A stretch of 64,000 bases of DNA from Astrocystis sublimbata (lineage: Eukaryota > Ascomycota > Sordariomycetes > Xylariales > Xylariaceae): NCBI GenBank assembly GCA_022453515.1, contig JAJNNY010000014.1:1-64000 (forward strand), given 5' to 3'. The translations under genes and the position numbers were made by a program. Each line of letters begins with the position of its first letter. Position 1 is the first letter of the stretch. Of this stretch, positions 61,554-64,000 are shown one piece after another. The notes under the pieces are model-generated. The model was not told the DNA's origin and made no database searches. It saw only the letters and a program-made list of their open reading frames with translations.

Positions 61554-62636
61554 TGAAAAGCGGCGGGAACTCACAACAAAAGGAAAAGAAAAACCAAAGA
61601 CATGAGAAGTTTTACTTACCTAGTACCTCAAGCAGAGGTGCTAGCAACAGCTTGTGCTGGCAAAAGGTCTTGTCTTCAAACTCGACTTTCGAAAGTTGTG
61701 TTGAAAATGAAATTCGAGAGACCAAAGAAGTGGTGTGCAGAAACAAAACAGCAGGAAGCAGGATGAACTGCCGATATTATCTATTAGGGCAACTGCTCAC
61801 CGCTTGGACCACCTGTTCAGATGGCAGTATTCAATGTGTTTGCTCGCCACGTGATACTACGCGTCTTGTTGCCTTGGTCAACACGGTCTATTGCTGGAGT
61901 TGATCACGCTAGCGTGTTTTGAGAAGTTTGTCTGAAGGTTCACTGGACTAACAACTAGGCACGCGTTATGTGCCGTTATAACGAAGCAATGGTATGTTAT
62001 CGCTTTTACGCTAAGATGACATGGTAAGGTAGTAGGTGCCCACAAGAGCAGTGCAAGTGATTCTGTTGTAGTGCTACTTGTCTAGCAACTCGGAGTTTCG
62101 GGAGTACTACTTATGCTCGAAGCTTCGCACTTGTGTCTTAAGAAAGCATCTGGGCAGCACCTTGGTAGAGACGTTCCTAGTCCTTGTAGGGTTGAAGTTT
62201 CGACTTGCGCAAATAAGACACGATAGGTCAGACCACTTGGTTATCACTATTAGATATGTTACTTGTTCAGTTGTGTATTGTGTGCAGTAAACATCACTAG
62301 AAGTGAAATAGTTCACTATTCACACCGAGGACCAAGAGTACAGTATTAATAAGCGTAGTCAGTGAGTGGCCTGAAAGGCAATGTAGATATCACAGAGCAG
62401 ATCCCCCTGATTTGATTTTTGCTTTTCCAATAAGTGCTGTGGGTTTGGAGGCTACAAATAAACCCACGTAGAGAAACTGAGACTGTGCGCCAAAATACCA
62501 AAGGCCATAGGCTAGAATCCGTGACTCGAAATAAAATTACAATGCCCAATTAATTATAGGGCTTCTCCAATTTGTACTTTTGCCAACCCTCGACTCCAAT
62601 ACACGTACACAACATGTCCCATACGATATTGCATCT

Positions 62637-62900
62637 TTATGAGAAGTAGCATTCGATGTCTCGTATCCGGGGCAGACGCTCGGGTTTGTTCTCGACGCAT
62701 CGCTTGTAGGTGGTGAGCCGACAATTGTTATCCCGTACCTTGATTATACGGTCGTCTTTCGAAGTGTATAAAAAGCATTCAGGACTTCCTTGCTTCGAGA
62801 GGGGTTCACCAGTGCAGAACGGCCCATTGTAGGAATCGCAGCGTTTATAGTAATCAAACATGCCGCCGCATACCCACGTCATCTGCACGTATTGACACAT
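62637..62900 (-). CDS. Possible small cysteine-rich protein, 87 residues, unrecognised
   Basis: Single-exon minus-strand ORF with start context CCAATCCAATGTG. The product begins M-C-Q-Y-V-Q-M-T-W-V-C-G-G-M-F and has eight Cys in 87 residues (C-G-G, K-R-C-D, P-F-C-T-G, E-C-F-L, N-N-C-R, K-R-C-V, E-C-Y). It has no signal peptide. The pattern M-C-x(8)-C-G followed by spaced Cys is seen in many small intracellular ascomycete proteins of unknown role and may be a metal-binding fold. It lies alone in a gene-poor, repeat-bearing region. A chance ORF cannot be excluded, but the Cys density argues against it. Confidence 0.5.
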   Translation of the reverse strand: MCQYVQMTWVCGGMFDYYKRCDSYNGPFCTGEPLSKQGSPECFLYTSKDDRIIKVRDNNCRLTTYKRCVENKPERLPRIRDIECYFS

Positions 62901-64000
62901 TGGATTGGTGAAGACAGATATGGTCGATAAGACTAGATGGATGTGTCAGTTTGGGCGTCTGCTTTGACGTCTACATACTAAGCAATTACGTACCTGGGAC
63001 GGCAAGGAATGAGCTTGATAGCGGATGAATCGGCTGAAGATCAGATTCGTGTGTTCTTAGGGTGACGAGAGATCGTGGATGAATCGTATGCATGTCCTGA
63101 ATGCTGCGATAAGCATCGAGGATCTCGGTCTGAGATTCTTATATATGGTCGTGAGCTCGTCTTCCGTTTGACTCCCACAACGACAGTCATCTCTACTTAA
63201 AGGAAGCTTTGCCTCATGCAAATACAAGATCAAAGAGGAGCGTTCAAGAATGTAGTATCGGTTGCACCAGAATTGCCACTCCCTTGGGATAACATCTTTC
63301 GTCCCAATCAGAAGGGTGGCCACGTTTGTTGCGGACGTAACACGACTTAGTGGAACTAGCAATAGCTCTTCACCGAGTGTAGCCACATGAGAGCACACTT
63401 GGCTTGCTGGAAGCTTAGGTATATTGCCGATATTGAAAGGATGATAGCCCTGACCTAAACATGTTTTGGGATGATGTCTCGGGAGTCTTTGCACTGCCTT
63501 GCTTTGCTTTTACATGATCTTTTCTTTCTATCTCTTTTTATTTTGGTTAGGGAGGCAGGACTTGTGTTTCAAGGTGCCATTAGCACCGTGTTCTACCTGG
63601 AGGGCTAGGTCTCCTTTGTCTCCTTTGTCCCTCCCTTCCCTCTGGGTCTGTAAGCTGGCTAGGTAAGTAATTAAGTAGTCTGGTTGAAGAGTAGAGGGCT
63701 TCCATGACCATGTCAAAATAATACCTTGTCACCGGGCGTAGGACGTAGGAAAGTCGGAGAAGATAGAACTTCCCAAATCCTTACAATCGTTATAATGCCT
63801 TACTCCGGAAAACAGCCTCAGCTCAACCTCTCTTAAGGTAAGGCTAGGTAAAGCACGACCCTCGGTACATGTTCTCGGAGCTCAGCCCTTGAAAGTGGCG
63901 CTGCGAGTCTGTCGCAACCAAGGCCCAAAAATGAGAGTGAGAGAGTACTAATATGCACTGTGCTACACAGCCCATCACATCTTTCGAGAGTTAAAATTTT
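62901..64000. other. Right-hand end of window, no supported gene
   Basis: AT-rich. A 145-codon minus-strand open frame at 63057-63494 begins with GTG and has no ATG until near its end, so it is not called; it might be an exon of something whose other exons I could not find. Confidence 0.45.

Larger units (their letters stand above)
60310..62636. other. Repeat-bearing region upstream of the F-box gene
   Basis: No gene is called in this 2.3 kb. It holds two tandem-repeat arrays, at 60413-60616 and 61345-61553, listed separately. ORFs that run through the arrays on both strands exist because the repeat units lack stop codons; they have no other support. Confidence 0.5.

Noticed and set aside
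61233..61574. Repeat-protein ORFs through the 19-bp minisatellite
   Set aside because: They are open on both strands simply because the unit lacks stops; no start context or flanking coding signal.
63057..63494. 145-codon minus-strand ORF near the window end
   Set aside because: It opens with GTG and has no ATG until near its end; no splice partners found and no recognisable domain.

Overview
The window is nuclear DNA of a filamentous ascomycete, most likely a Sordariomycete. The basis is: intron-containing genes with short GTRNGT...YAG introns (about 50-130 bp), compact genes separated by 0.3-4 kb spacers, and protein families typical of Pezizomycotina (ARS-binding protein 2, EF-hand MscS channel, IRA/neurofibromin-type RasGAP, PNGase A-like secreted amidase, F-box proteins). 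The species cannot be named from sequence alone. There is no CRISPR, operon, rRNA or convincing tRNA gene. All gene models below were spliced by eye and checked for reading phase across each intron.

Layout. 1-12 kb is housekeeping: the 3' end of mitochondrial complex III core protein 2 (QCR2), ATP synthase epsilon subunit (ATP15), the NatC auxiliary subunit NAA35/MAK10, a peroxisomal adenine-nucleotide carrier on the minus strand, and ARS-binding protein 2. 12-23 kb is gene-poor and more variable: after 3.5 kb without a gene come an MFS sugar porter, a secreted M14 carboxypeptidase, an unrecognised gene and a very small ORF. 23-42 kb is dense housekeeping: an 8.5 kb Ras GTPase-activating protein (minus), RAT1/XRN2 nuclear 5'-3' exoribonuclease (minus), and USO1/p115 Golgi tether (plus). 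42-48 kb has a PRMT3-type arginine methyltransferase converging on an EF-hand MscS channel, with a 1.5 kb spacer rich in perfect hairpins between them. After a 4.2 kb gene-free stretch come MutY adenine glycosylase, a PNGase A-like secreted protein, an alpha/beta hydrolase and an F-box protein. The last 3.7 kb is repeat-bearing with only one small cysteine-rich ORF.

Functionally the window is a chromosome-arm mixture rather than one pathway. Loose themes are mitochondrial energy (QCR2, ATP15), membrane transport and trafficking (ANT1-like carrier, MFS porter, MscS, USO1), RNA and DNA maintenance (RAT1, MutY, Abp2), and protein modification or turnover (NAA35, PRMT3, carboxypeptidase, PNGase A-like, F-box). 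I did not find a clear new multi-gene system. The items most worth a second look are the hairpin cluster at 44.5-45.4 kb, the 11 x 19-bp minisatellite at 61.3 kb, the PRMT3 with a reduced zinc finger, the MutY with a shortened Fe-S cysteine spacing, the unrecognised gene at 20.7 kb, and a dispersed ACCTAGGTAGGT-type motif confined to spacers.
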